Assembly (NCBI RefSeq): GCF_000183135.1
Contig: NC_014734.1
Location: forward strand, 3,348,001-3,412,000
DNA: 64,000 nucleotides
Origin: Paludibacter propionicigenes WB4
GTDB lineage: Bacteria; Bacteroidota; Bacteroidia; Bacteroidales; Paludibacteraceae
Direction: 5' to 3'
Positions 42,754-50,484 of this stretch are shown in pieces (positions within the stretch are counted from its first letter, which is position 1; each line of letters starts with the position of its first letter). Both the position numbers and the translations under genes were made by a program. The notes below the pieces were generated by a model. The model had not been told where the DNA came from. It ran no database searches and saw only the letters and a program-made list of their open reading frames with translations.

Positions 42754-43983
42754 ATGACCTCAATAACCCTTTCTGAACTAGCTGCTCAGATTCAGCAAAC
42801 CATTCGCCTGAATTTTGATACACCCCAATGGATACGGGCTGAAATAAGCGAGTTGCGCGAAAACCCGGGAGGGCATTGTTATCTGGAGTTGATAGAAAAG
42901 GATAGTGAATCCGATGCATTGCTTGCAAAAATTAAAACTACAATATGGGCCTCAACGTATCGTATGCTGAAACCTTATTTCGAAAGCAGTACAGGGCAGG
43001 TGCTGAGGTCGGGTATAAATGTTTTGGTAGCTGTGACGGTTGAATTTCACGGAGTTTATGGGTTTAGCCTGAATGTGCGGGATATTGATCCTACATTCAC
43101 TATTGGCGAGATGGCGGCTCGACGACTGAAGATTATACGCCAACTGGAGAGTGATGGGATTGTGGATATGAATAAGCAATTGCCTTTGTCGCAGGTACCT
43201 CAGCGGTTGGCTATAATTTCGTCAGCTACTGCTGCCGGTTATGGCGATTTTTGCGATCAGTTGAAGAATAATCCGGCTCATTTTACTTTTTATATTAAAT
43301 TGTTTCCGGCCGTCATGCAAGGCGATCAGGCAGAAGCAACGATTATAGCTGCGCTTGAAAAAATTTACGACAATCTTGAAATGTTTGATGCTGTAATCAT
43401 TATCCGTGGTGGCGGTGCCACTACCGATTTGGCTTGTTTTGATTCGTACGAACTGGCGTTGAACTGTGCCCAGTTTCCGTTACCCATTATTGCTGGTATC
43501 GGCCATCAACGCGATGTGTCAATTTTGGATATGGTGGCACATACCAGTCTGAAAACGCCTACGGCTGTCGCTGAATTCTTGATTTCGAAAATGCATACTG
43601 CTGATGACTATGTAAATAGCGTGGTGTCGGATATCGGATTTCTGGTCAGAAATAATATTGAAACGGAATCACGATTTATAATCCAGACTCAATTACAAAT
43701 AAAACAAACTTTGCGAAGCTGGGTGTTGAAGAAGAAGCACTTGCTCGATGGTCAGAAAAATCGTTTGAAATCATCTGTCAGGATGCAATTGCTGAAACAA
43801 AACAATAAACTATCTTTGCTAGACAAAAACATAGAAACGCATTCGCCTGTTTTTCTGCTGAAACACGGATATACTATCACCACGCTGAATGGAAAGCGAG
43901 TCACTTCTATCAATCAGATAAAATCGGGAGATAAAATTCGAACGCTGCTAAGTAACGGACAGTTTGATAGCGAAATTATTTAA
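42754..43983 (+). CDS. xseA: Exodeoxyribonuclease VII large subunit
   Basis: About 409 residues. An OB-fold N-terminal domain (LSELAAQIQQTIRLNFDTPQWIRAEISELRENPGGHCYLELIEKD) leads to the catalytic domain (LAIISSATAAGYGDFCDQL, IIRGGGATTDLACFDSYELA, PLPIIAGIGHQRDVSILDMVAHTSLKTPTAVAEFL). A helical region and short C-terminus with HGYTITTLNGKRVTSINQIKSGDKI follow. It degrades single-stranded DNA in complex with XseB. The ATG at 42754 is preferred to the adjacent TTG. No xseB reading frame occurs in the 46 bases before folB. Confidence 0.94.
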   Translation: MTSITLSELAAQIQQTIRLNFDTPQWIRAEISELRENPGGHCYLELIEKDSESDALLAKIKTTIWASTYRMLKPYFESSTGQVLRSGINVLVAVTVEFHGVYGFSLNVRDIDPTFTIGEMAARRLKIIRQLESDGIVDMNKQLPLSQVPQRLAIISSATAAGYGDFCDQLKNNPAHFTFYIKLFPAVMQGDQAEATIIAALEKIYDNLEMFDAVIIIRGGGATTDLACFDSYELALNCAQFPLPIIAGIGHQRDVSILDMVAHTSLKTPTAVAEFLISKMHTADDYVNSVVSDIGFLVRNNIETESRFIIQTQLQIKQTLRSWVLKKKHLLDGQKNRLKSSVRMQLLKQNNKLSLLDKNIETHSPVFLLKHGYTITTLNGKRVTSINQIKSGDKIRTLLSNGQFDSEII

Positions 43984-44029
43984 GTGATATTTCGGCAAAT
44001 GATGAAATGGCTGAAAAAACCAAAAATGT

Positions 44030-44386
44030 ATGAGTAAAATTACGTTGGAGAACATGGAGTTCCATGCCTTTCACGGCTGTCTGGATTTCGAACAGCGTTT
44101 GGGCAATACTTTTATTGTCAGTTTGAGCATGGAATTGGATACTACTCAGCCCGGATTGACAGATGATCTTGAACATACGCTCAACTATCAGTTGGTTTAC
44201 GATGAGGTGAAAGCTCAGATGGAAACACCGTCGAAACTGATAGAGCATGTTGGACAAAGAATTCTGGACGCCGTTTTTCAACGGTTCCAACAGATCAAAA
44301 CACTTGAAATTAAGCTTTCGAAACTGAATCCACCGCTGGGAGGAAAAGTGGAAAGGGTAACTATAGAACTAATAAAACACCGCTAA
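44030..44386 (+). CDS. folB: Dihydroneopterin aldolase
   Basis: 118 residues, the tunnelling-fold FolB: ITLENMEFHAFHGCLDFEQRLGNTFIVSLSMELD, with HGC..FEQ as the pterin and glutamate/tyrosine region. Later, LNYQLVYDEVKAQMETPSKLIEHVGQRILDAV contains the catalytic lysine segment, and VERVTIELIKHR ends it. Cleaves dihydroneopterin to hydroxymethyl-dihydropterin and glycolaldehyde in folate synthesis. It follows xseA closely, so the two may be co-transcribed. Confidence 0.94.
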   Translation: MSKITLENMEFHAFHGCLDFEQRLGNTFIVSLSMELDTTQPGLTDDLEHTLNYQLVYDEVKAQMETPSKLIEHVGQRILDAVFQRFQQIKTLEIKLSKLNPPLGGKVERVTIELIKHR

Positions 44387-44404
44387 CTTTTATATTTGAA
44401 TGTT

Positions 44405-44611
44405 ATGAATAATTACTTAAAACGTGTATTACAATTTATAGTGATATTTATACTTGCCGAGACAGTAAATATCATTTTAAGGTATTATAGAACAGACGAA
44501 TGGGATTTTTCTGTTCATAATTGGACTGGTTGGATTCTTTTAGCTGTTATCTTTTTTGGTTTCGAAATCTATCAGACAATTAAGCGAAATAAGACAACTA
44601 AGGAAGATTAG
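44405..44611 (+). CDS. Small hypothetical membrane protein
   Basis: About 68 residues with two hydrophobic helices (VLQFIVIFILAETVNIIL and WTGWILLAVIFFGFEIYQTI) separated by a short polar segment, and a lysine-rich C-terminus. No family recognised. It begins 18 bases after folB. The -7-like box TATATTTG (44391-44398) stands directly before the ATG, so a leaderless message is possible; the box may be chance. An in-frame TTG at 44396 inside that box is rejected. Confidence 0.6.
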   Translation: MNNYLKRVLQFIVIFILAETVNIILRYYRTDEWDFSVHNWTGWILLAVIFFGFEIYQTIKRNKTTKED

Positions 44612-44700
44612 ATAAGGGAATGAAATGTTATTCCTGTAAATATATTTTATAATAATGTAATTTTTGGTTGTCATTAATCTGTATTTTCATACAAAATGAT

Positions 44701-44708
44701 TACTTTTG
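44701..44708 (+). promoter_or_regulatory. -7 box of the peptide transporter gene
   Basis: TACTTTTG fits TAnnTTTG. It lies 98 bases before the transporter ATG and upstream of a terminator-like hairpin. Confidence 0.55.
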
Positions 44709-44741
44709 CGACGTCAATACGAACATTGAGTAACAAAAATG

Positions 44742-44773
44742 ATGAACGCCGACTTTTCAGCGTTCATTTTTTT
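44742..44773 (+). terminator. Hairpin plus T-run in the leader of the peptide transporter gene
   Basis: ATGAACGCCGA (44742-44752) and TCAGCGTTCAT (44757-44767) pair (one G.U) with a CTTT loop and are followed by six Ts. It stands between the -7 box and the start codon, so it would terminate the message early unless overridden. A 12-residue frame (44739-44777) covers it. Confidence 0.65.
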
Positions 44774-44806
44774 GTAGCTCACAAAAAAAATATAAATAAT
44801 TAGTTC

Positions 44807-46498
44807 ATGTCAACAAACGAAATTAAGCAAGGACACCCGAAAGGCCTTTATCTCCTTTTTGGAACCGAAATGTGGGAACGTTTCAATTTCTATGGAATGC
44901 GAGCCATATTAACACTGTTCTTAATTAACTCATTGATGATGAAAGAAGCGGATGCTTCAATTATCTATGGAGGTTTTTTAGGATTATGCTATCTGACACC
45001 GATGTTAGGCGGTTTTATTTCTGATCGCTATTTTGGAAACAGAAACTGTATCATTATTGGTGGGCTAACAATGGCTACAGGTCAGATGCTGTTGTTTTTG
45101 AGTGCAAGTATTTTTGGCTCTAACTTATCTTTAGCTACCACTCTGATGTGGGTTGCGCTGGGTACCATTATTTTGGGTAACGGTTTTTTCAAACCTAATA
45201 TATCCAGTTTGGTTGGAAGTTTGTATCCAAAAGAAGAAAAAAGCAAGCTGGATACAGCTTTTACCATTTTTTATATGGGAATTAACCTGGGCGCATTTTT
45301 GGGTCAGTTAATTTGTCCTTTGGTAGGAGACGTGAAAGATGCAGGAGGAATAAGAGACATACATGCCTTCAAATGGGGATTTCTTGCGGCTTCTACAGCT
45401 ATGGTAATCGGAGCGGTTCTTTTCTATTTTCTGAAAAATCGTTATATCGTTACTCCCGAGGGTAAACCACTTGGTGGTCTGCCATCTAAAAACGATGCGT
45501 CTTATTTTGATGAAGGCGAGGCTCAAAAAGCTAATTTTTCTAAAAAATCTTTGGTTATAGCTGTATTCGCTTTTATCGGATTATTTTTTGCCATTAGATA
45601 TTTACTGGGTGGCGACAACTTCATTAAAACAATCATTTATCCTGTTATTTACGCAAGTGGTATTACGCTGGCAGGATTAATTGTTTCCGACAGCTCGTTG
45701 ACAAAAATAGAAAGAGACAGAATATTTGTAATATACATTGTGGCCTTCTTTATTATTTTCTTTTGGGCTGCATTTGAGCAAGCCGGATCTTCGCTTACTT
45801 TTATTGCTGATAATCAAACTGACAGGAACTTTTTTGGTTGGAATATGCCACCTTCCATGGTTCAGATTTTTAATGGTTTATTTGTTTTCACTTTTGCTAT
45901 TCCGTTCAGTATTCTTTGGGATAAACTTAGGGCTGCTGGTAAAGAGCCTATCTCTCCTGCAAAACAGGCTATCGGATTAGGATTAATAGCTTTGAGCTAT
46001 TTGATTATTGCCAATAATGTGAAAAATCTTGGAAACAGCGGACTATTAGGTATTCAGTGGTTAATCCTTTTGTACTTAATCCAAACTTTTGGAGAACTTT
46101 GTTTGTCGCCAATCGGCTTGTCTCTTGTAGGAAAACTATCGCCTAAAAGATTTTCGTCATTACTCTTCGGAGTTTTCTTCCTGTCGAATGCCGCAGGATA
46201 TGCTTTAGCAGGAACTTTAGGGTCTATTATACCGGCTACGGGTGATAAATTTCTGAAAGCAAAAGAGTTGGGGATAAATCTTCAGGCTGTGTTAGATAAA
46301 ACAATTACACCTACAGCTTCTCAACTGAAACTTTTGGAAGCAAATCATATTAGTGCAGTCAATCCAACATTTGCCGGATTTGAAATTCATAATTTGTACG
46401 AATTCTTTATGGTATTTGTGGTATTAACCGGAATAGCTGCTGTTGTTTTGATGGGACTTACTCCGCGTTTGAAGAAAATGATGCATGGAGTGAAATAA
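44807..46498 (+). CDS. Proton-dependent oligopeptide (POT family) transporter
   Basis: 563-residue major-facilitator protein of the PTR2/POT family with about 14 membrane segments. The signatures are the N-terminal E-M-W-E-R-F-N-F-Y-G motif (EMWERFNFYGMRAILTLF, the ExxER proton-coupling element), GGFISDRYFGNRNCI, and FTIFYMGINLGAFLGQL (the PTR2 signature). FFWAAFEQAGSSLTFIADN and GELCLSPIGLSLVGKLSP are the second-half signatures. Imports di- and tripeptides with protons. It is monocistronic: its own promoter, then a leader hairpin, then a shared terminator at 46519-46555. Confidence 0.95.
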   Translation: MSTNEIKQGHPKGLYLLFGTEMWERFNFYGMRAILTLFLINSLMMKEADASIIYGGFLGLCYLTPMLGGFISDRYFGNRNCIIIGGLTMATGQMLLFLSASIFGSNLSLATTLMWVALGTIILGNGFFKPNISSLVGSLYPKEEKSKLDTAFTIFYMGINLGAFLGQLICPLVGDVKDAGGIRDIHAFKWGFLAASTAMVIGAVLFYFLKNRYIVTPEGKPLGGLPSKNDASYFDEGEAQKANFSKKSLVIAVFAFIGLFFAIRYLLGGDNFIKTIIYPVIYASGITLAGLIVSDSSLTKIERDRIFVIYIVAFFIIFFWAAFEQAGSSLTFIADNQTDRNFFGWNMPPSMVQIFNGLFVFTFAIPFSILWDKLRAAGKEPISPAKQAIGLGLIALSYLIIANNVKNLGNSGLLGIQWLILLYLIQTFGELCLSPIGLSLVGKLSPKRFSSLLFGVFFLSNAAGYALAGTLGSIIPATGDKFLKAKELGINLQAVLDKTITPTASQLKLLEANHISAVNPTFAGFEIHNLYEFFMVFVVLTGIAAVVLMGLTPRLKKMMHGVK

Positions 46499-46518
46499 GA
46501 TTCCATTACTTATACATA

Positions 46519-46555
46519 AAAAATCCTCTGTCAATTTCTGGCAGAGGATTTTTTT
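46519..46555. terminator. Bidirectional terminator between convergent genes
   Basis: AAAATCCTCTGtca and tggCAGAGGATTTTTTT form a stem with A- and T-runs on the two sides. It serves the transporter (+) and the phosphodiesterase gene (-). Confidence 0.8.
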
Positions 46556-47057
46556 ATTTCACGTCTTTTACTTTCAGTTCTATTACTTCCAGATTTTGTA
46601 TTTTATCACCATCTATTTCAAACCTGATCAGGGTTTGTACTTTATGAAAACCATATTTTCCAGCAGCACCGGGGTTTATGTGCAGCAAATCGAGTGTCTT
46701 GTCGTATTTTACCTTTAAAATGTGAGAATGTCCGCACACAAAAAGTTTGGGTGGTTGTTGGAAAATGGCAGGACGTACAAGCGCATCATACTTTCCCGGA
46801 TATCCGCCAATATGAGTTAGCCAGACCTTTACATCCTCGCACATAAAACGATTGTGTTGAGGAAACATTGATCTGATCTCATAACTGTCGATATTTCCCC
46901 AAACGCCTCTCAGTGGTTTGAAATTTTGAAGTTTATTGGCAACCTCCAACGATCCCCAATCACCGCAATGCCACACTTCATCACAGTTCGCAAAATGTTC
47001 CAGTATTCTGTCATCCAGCATTCCGTGCGTGTCCGAAAGTACGCCTATCCGAGTCAT
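46554..47057 (-). CDS. YfcE/MJ0936-type metallophosphoesterase
   Basis: 167-residue calcineurin-like phosphodiesterase. Metal ligands are visible in GVLSDTHGMLD, EVWHCGDWGS, RGVWGNIDSYEIR, WLTHIGGYPGKYD and FVCGHSHILKV, with INPGAAGKYG near the end. Members hydrolyse model phosphodiesters; the physiological substrate is not established. A -7 box (TACTTTTG on the minus strand, 47091-47098) lies 34 bases upstream. Confidence 0.9.
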   Translation of the reverse strand: MTRIGVLSDTHGMLDDRILEHFANCDEVWHCGDWGSLEVANKLQNFKPLRGVWGNIDSYEIRSMFPQHNRFMCEDVKVWLTHIGGYPGKYDALVRPAIFQQPPKLFVCGHSHILKVKYDKTLDLLHINPGAAGKYGFHKVQTLIRFEIDGDKIQNLEVIELKVKDVK

Positions 47058-47090
47058 TCTATCAATGTTTAATCGTGTTAATTATTGTTG

Positions 47091-47098
47091 CAAAAGTA
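47091..47098 (-). promoter_or_regulatory. -7 box of the phosphodiesterase gene
   Basis: TACTTTTG on the minus strand fits TAnnTTTG. Confidence 0.5.
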
Positions 47099-47191
47099 AT
47101 AAAAATCAGGAATAAAGAAATATAAAATAGGTGGATAATGTATAAACAACTCATATTTCAGATTAGATTTAAAGGAATGTTAATGCTATAT

Positions 47192-47222
47192 TTTGTTTAT
47201 GTTTTGAATTTCGCTACTTTTG
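47192..47222 (+). promoter_or_regulatory. Consensus promoter of the M23-like/dxr/rseP unit
   Basis: TTTG (47192-47195), 19 bases and TACTTTTG (47215-47222) match the -33/-7 consensus, 32 bases before the ATG at 47254. Confidence 0.7.
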
Positions 47223-47253
47223 TAAGCTTTTTTTGTTCAGAATTGATTTTTTA

Positions 47254-48120
47254 ATGAAAAAGAAAATAAACAAACTCAAACCATTTATTCAGAAAATGCG
47301 ATTTAAATATCGTGTTTCTATCCTGAATGAAAATACGCTTGAAGAATCGTGGCATGTGCGTCTCTCTCGTTTCAGCGTGTTCATGTTTGGGTCTACATTT
47401 ATAGTGTTGACGTTTATCATTCTTACCATTCTTATATTTGCCACCCCCATTAGCCGCTATTTGCCCGGTTATGGCGATTCTGGTAACAGATCCAGTATTA
47501 TTCGTGAGTCAATGCGTGCTGATTCGTTGGTACAACAGGTCGAATTGCAGGAAGGTTATTTGGATATTGTAAAGGGGATAATCACGGGTAAAATGAGCCC
47601 CGATTCTATTGCATCATTAGATTCCATTGCGCTAAAGGAACGTGCTAAAATCCTGTTGCAAAAATCTAAAAAGGAAAAAGAGTTTGTTGAAAAATTTGAG
47701 CAAGAAGAAAAATACAATCTGGCAAGCATTGATACTAAACCGACAGAGAATTCTTTCGTTTTTTTCAGACCGACACGGGGCGTTATATCTTCATCGTTTA
47801 ATATGTCCGAGAAGCAATATGGAATCTATCTGATTACTTCGCCTAATGAGAGTGTATTGAGTGTGTTGGGCGGAACGGTTGTATATGCAGCTTTTACATT
47901 CGATTTTGGTTGGGTTATTCAGGTAATGCACGATAATAATTACTTGTCGATTTATAAAAACAATACCAGATTGATGAAAAAAGTGGGAGATGAAGTAAAA
48001 GCGGGTGAATGCATTGCCATAACCGGCGATGCAACGGGAAAGAAAACCGGACAGCAGTTTTATTTTGAATTGTGGAAGCTTGGTAAACCCGTTGATCCCG
48101 AAGAGGTGATTATCTTTTAA
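47254..48120 (+). CDS. Membrane-anchored M23-family protein lacking the zinc ligands
   Basis: 288 residues: a short basic cytoplasmic part, one transmembrane helix (FMFGSTFIVLTFIILTILIFATPI), a helical linker and a C-terminal LytM/M23 fold (GVISSSFNMSEKQYGIYLITSPNESVLSVLGGTVVYAAFTFDFGWVIQVMH in outline, then GDEVKAGECIAITGDATGKKTGQQFYFELW). The usual first ligands H-x-G-x-D are replaced (QYGIYL), and the H-x-H pair is Q-x-Y (QQFYF). It is thus probably catalytically inactive, like EnvC/NlpD-type regulators of cell-wall amidases. The ATG at 47254 is chosen over a TTG at 47233. dxr starts 10 bases after. Confidence 0.88.
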   Translation: MKKKINKLKPFIQKMRFKYRVSILNENTLEESWHVRLSRFSVFMFGSTFIVLTFIILTILIFATPISRYLPGYGDSGNRSSIIRESMRADSLVQQVELQEGYLDIVKGIITGKMSPDSIASLDSIALKERAKILLQKSKKEKEFVEKFEQEEKYNLASIDTKPTENSFVFFRPTRGVISSSFNMSEKQYGIYLITSPNESVLSVLGGTVVYAAFTFDFGWVIQVMHDNNYLSIYKNNTRLMKKVGDEVKAGECIAITGDATGKKTGQQFYFELWKLGKPVDPEEVIIF

Positions 48121-48130
48121 TACGTACACT

Positions 48131-49294
48131 ATGTCAGAAATTCAGAAAAAACAAATAGCTATATTAGGTTCAACAGGCTCTATTGGGACTCAGGCATTGG
48201 AAGTTCTTGCGCACAATGATGATTTATTCGAAATTTATGCCATTACAGCCAATAATAATGTTGATTTGCTGATTGAGCAGGCGCGAAAATTCCAACCGGA
48301 AATGGTGGCTATTGGTAATGAAATTCATTATCAGAAGCTTAAAAAAGAATTGTCCGATCTGCCCATTAAAGTATTTGCAGGTATAGAGTCTATAGCTCAG
48401 GTGGCTGAAATGCAGCCGGTTGATATAGTTCTTACAGCCATGGTTGGTTATTCGGGGCTTAAACCGACTATTAATGCGATAAAGGCCGGTAAGAAAATAG
48501 CATTGGCCAATAAGGAAACGCTTGTGGTTGCGGGTGAATTGATTTGTGAACTGGCTCTGGAGAATAATTCTGCCATTATTCCGGTTGATTCCGAACATTC
48601 GGCGATCTTCCAATGTCTTGCAGGTGAAGGAAATAATCCGGTAGAGAAATTAATTCTTACAGCTTCGGGTGGTCCATTCAGAACGAAATCCATTCATGAG
48701 TTAGAAACTGTAACCAGTGCTCAGGCTTTAAAGCATCCCAACTGGGATATGGGCGCCAAAATAACGATAGATTCTGCCAGTATGATGAATAAAGGCTTTG
48801 AAATCATTGAAGCCAAGTGGTTATTTGGAGTTACACCGGAGCAGATTCAGGTGGTGGTTCATCCTCAGTCTATTATTCATTCGATGGTTCAGTTTGCCGA
48901 TGGTTCAATTAAAGCACAACTTGGCATGCCGGATATGAAGTTGCCGATTCAATATGCATTTACCTATCCGGAGAGGTTGAAAACGAATTTTCCACGATTC
49001 AATTTTGATTTGTGCTCGCAGTTTACTTTTGAGCAACCGGATTTGGAAAGATTTAGAAATCTGGCATTTGCTTATTATGCTATGGATAAGGGCGGAAATA
49101 TGCCGTGCATTCTTAATGCGGCAAATGAAATTGTGGTGGCCGAATTTTTAAAAGATAGAATTGGTTTTCTACAGATGAGTGATATCATTGAAAATGCAAT
49201 GGCTAAAGCCGAATTTATTGCTAAACCAACTTACGATGATTATGTGAAGACTGATGCTTTGGTGAGAATACTCACCAAAGAGTTGATTAAGTAA
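48131..49294 (+). CDS. dxr: 1-deoxy-D-xylulose 5-phosphate reductoisomerase
   Basis: 387 residues. NADPH motif GSTGSIGTQAL near residues 14-24, ALANKETLVVAGE, the metal-binding PVDSEHSAIFQCL, LTASGGPF and NWDMGAKITIDSASMMNKGFE, and the C-terminal NAANEIVVAEFL. It converts DXP to 2-C-methyl-D-erythritol 4-phosphate, the committed step of the MEP pathway completed by IspH (1633). It belongs to a + strand run with the M23-like gene, D12 methylase and rseP. The dxr-rseP link is common in bacteria. Confidence 0.97.
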   Translation: MSEIQKKQIAILGSTGSIGTQALEVLAHNDDLFEIYAITANNNVDLLIEQARKFQPEMVAIGNEIHYQKLKKELSDLPIKVFAGIESIAQVAEMQPVDIVLTAMVGYSGLKPTINAIKAGKKIALANKETLVVAGELICELALENNSAIIPVDSEHSAIFQCLAGEGNNPVEKLILTASGGPFRTKSIHELETVTSAQALKHPNWDMGAKITIDSASMMNKGFEIIEAKWLFGVTPEQIQVVVHPQSIIHSMVQFADGSIKAQLGMPDMKLPIQYAFTYPERLKTNFPRFNFDLCSQFTFEQPDLERFRNLAFAYYAMDKGGNMPCILNAANEIVVAEFLKDRIGFLQMSDIIENAMAKAEFIAKPTYDDYVKTDALVRILTKELIK

Positions 49295-49306
49295 TGTCTG
49301 TATAAT

Positions 49307-50383
49307 ATGGAAATCCCCAAAACCGAAGGTATAAAATACGCGGGTTCTAAGCTTAAACTTTTGCCCTATATTTTCGAAATGGTGGATGAACTTGATAATG
49401 TTGAAACTGTTTTGGATGGTTTCAGTGGATCAACCCGGGTTTCGCAGGCCTTTGCTAAATTAGGGTATTCAACCACTGCAAACGATATTTCTGCTTGGTC
49501 TGAAGTGTTTGCTACGTGTTATCTCGTTTCAGCTCAGTCAAATGCTTTCTATCAGGAACGTATTGACTATCTCAATAATATAAAGGGTTACGATGGATGG
49601 TTTACCGAGCATTATGGTGGAGCAACAAGCGATAGCAAAAAACCGTTTCAGATAAAGAATACGCGCAAACTGGATGCTATAAGAGAGGAAATTGAAAAAA
49701 TGAATCTGGCGTGGGAAGATAAGTGCGTATTGCTTACCAGCTTGATTTATGCACTTGATAAAGTGGACAATACGATGGGGCATTATGTGGCGTATTTATC
49801 CGATTGGTCTGCGCGATCTTATAACGATTTGAAAATGCAATTGCCTAACCGATTCTTGTTAAGTGGACAAAATAAGGTAATTCGGGATGATGTTTTTAAT
49901 ACAGTTGCTGATCATGAGTATGATTTAGTGTATTTTGATCCGCCGTATGGTTCGAATAACGAAAAAATGCCTCCCAGCCGGGTGAGGTATGCGGCGTACT
50001 ATCATTTGTGGACAACCATAATTCAACACGATAAGCCTCAGCTGTTTGGTAAAGCATCCAGAAGAGAGGATTCGCGTGATAATCAGGTTGGTTCGGTTTT
50101 TGAAGAGTTTAGAAAGAATGAATCGGGTGGCTTTTTGGCAATGGAAGCTTTGCGAAAGCTCATAAGTGAAACAAAAACACATTATTTACTGTTATCGTAT
50201 AGCTCAGGAGGAAGAGCCACAAAACAACAATTGTTGGATATTATTTCTGAGTTTGGAAAACTTATTGATGTCAAAGCCATTGATTATAAGAAAAATGTGA
50301 TGAGTAATATGCGATCCACTAACGAATGGGTAAGTGCGATTGATAAGCATCACGAATATCTTTTTTTGATGGAAAAATTGTAA
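49307..50383 (+). CDS. Orphan D12-class adenine-specific DNA methyltransferase
   Basis: 358 residues. SAM-binding start YAGSKLKLLPYIFEMVDEL and motif I VLDGFSGSTRVSQAF (residues 36-50), then the catalytic motif IV DPPY at 211-214 (LVYFDPPYGSN). This order and spacing indicate an N6-adenine methylase of the Dam/D12 class; the recognition domain between the two motifs gives no hint of target. No restriction enzyme is adjacent. It sits 12 bases after dxr and about 100 before rseP, interrupting the frequent dxr-rseP pairing, which suggests insertion. Confidence 0.9.
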   Translation: MEIPKTEGIKYAGSKLKLLPYIFEMVDELDNVETVLDGFSGSTRVSQAFAKLGYSTTANDISAWSEVFATCYLVSAQSNAFYQERIDYLNNIKGYDGWFTEHYGGATSDSKKPFQIKNTRKLDAIREEIEKMNLAWEDKCVLLTSLIYALDKVDNTMGHYVAYLSDWSARSYNDLKMQLPNRFLLSGQNKVIRDDVFNTVADHEYDLVYFDPPYGSNNEKMPPSRVRYAAYYHLWTTIIQHDKPQLFGKASRREDSRDNQVGSVFEEFRKNESGGFLAMEALRKLISETKTHYLLLSYSSGGRATKQQLLDIISEFGKLIDVKAIDYKKNVMSNMRSTNEWVSAIDKHHEYLFLMEKL

Positions 50384-50484
50384 AAAAGTAATACAGGAAA
50401 AATTATTATATACTAATAAAATTGAATTGAAATTTGTCGAAGATTCTGCAATCAACGACGCACTAAACAATTATAAAAAAATTT

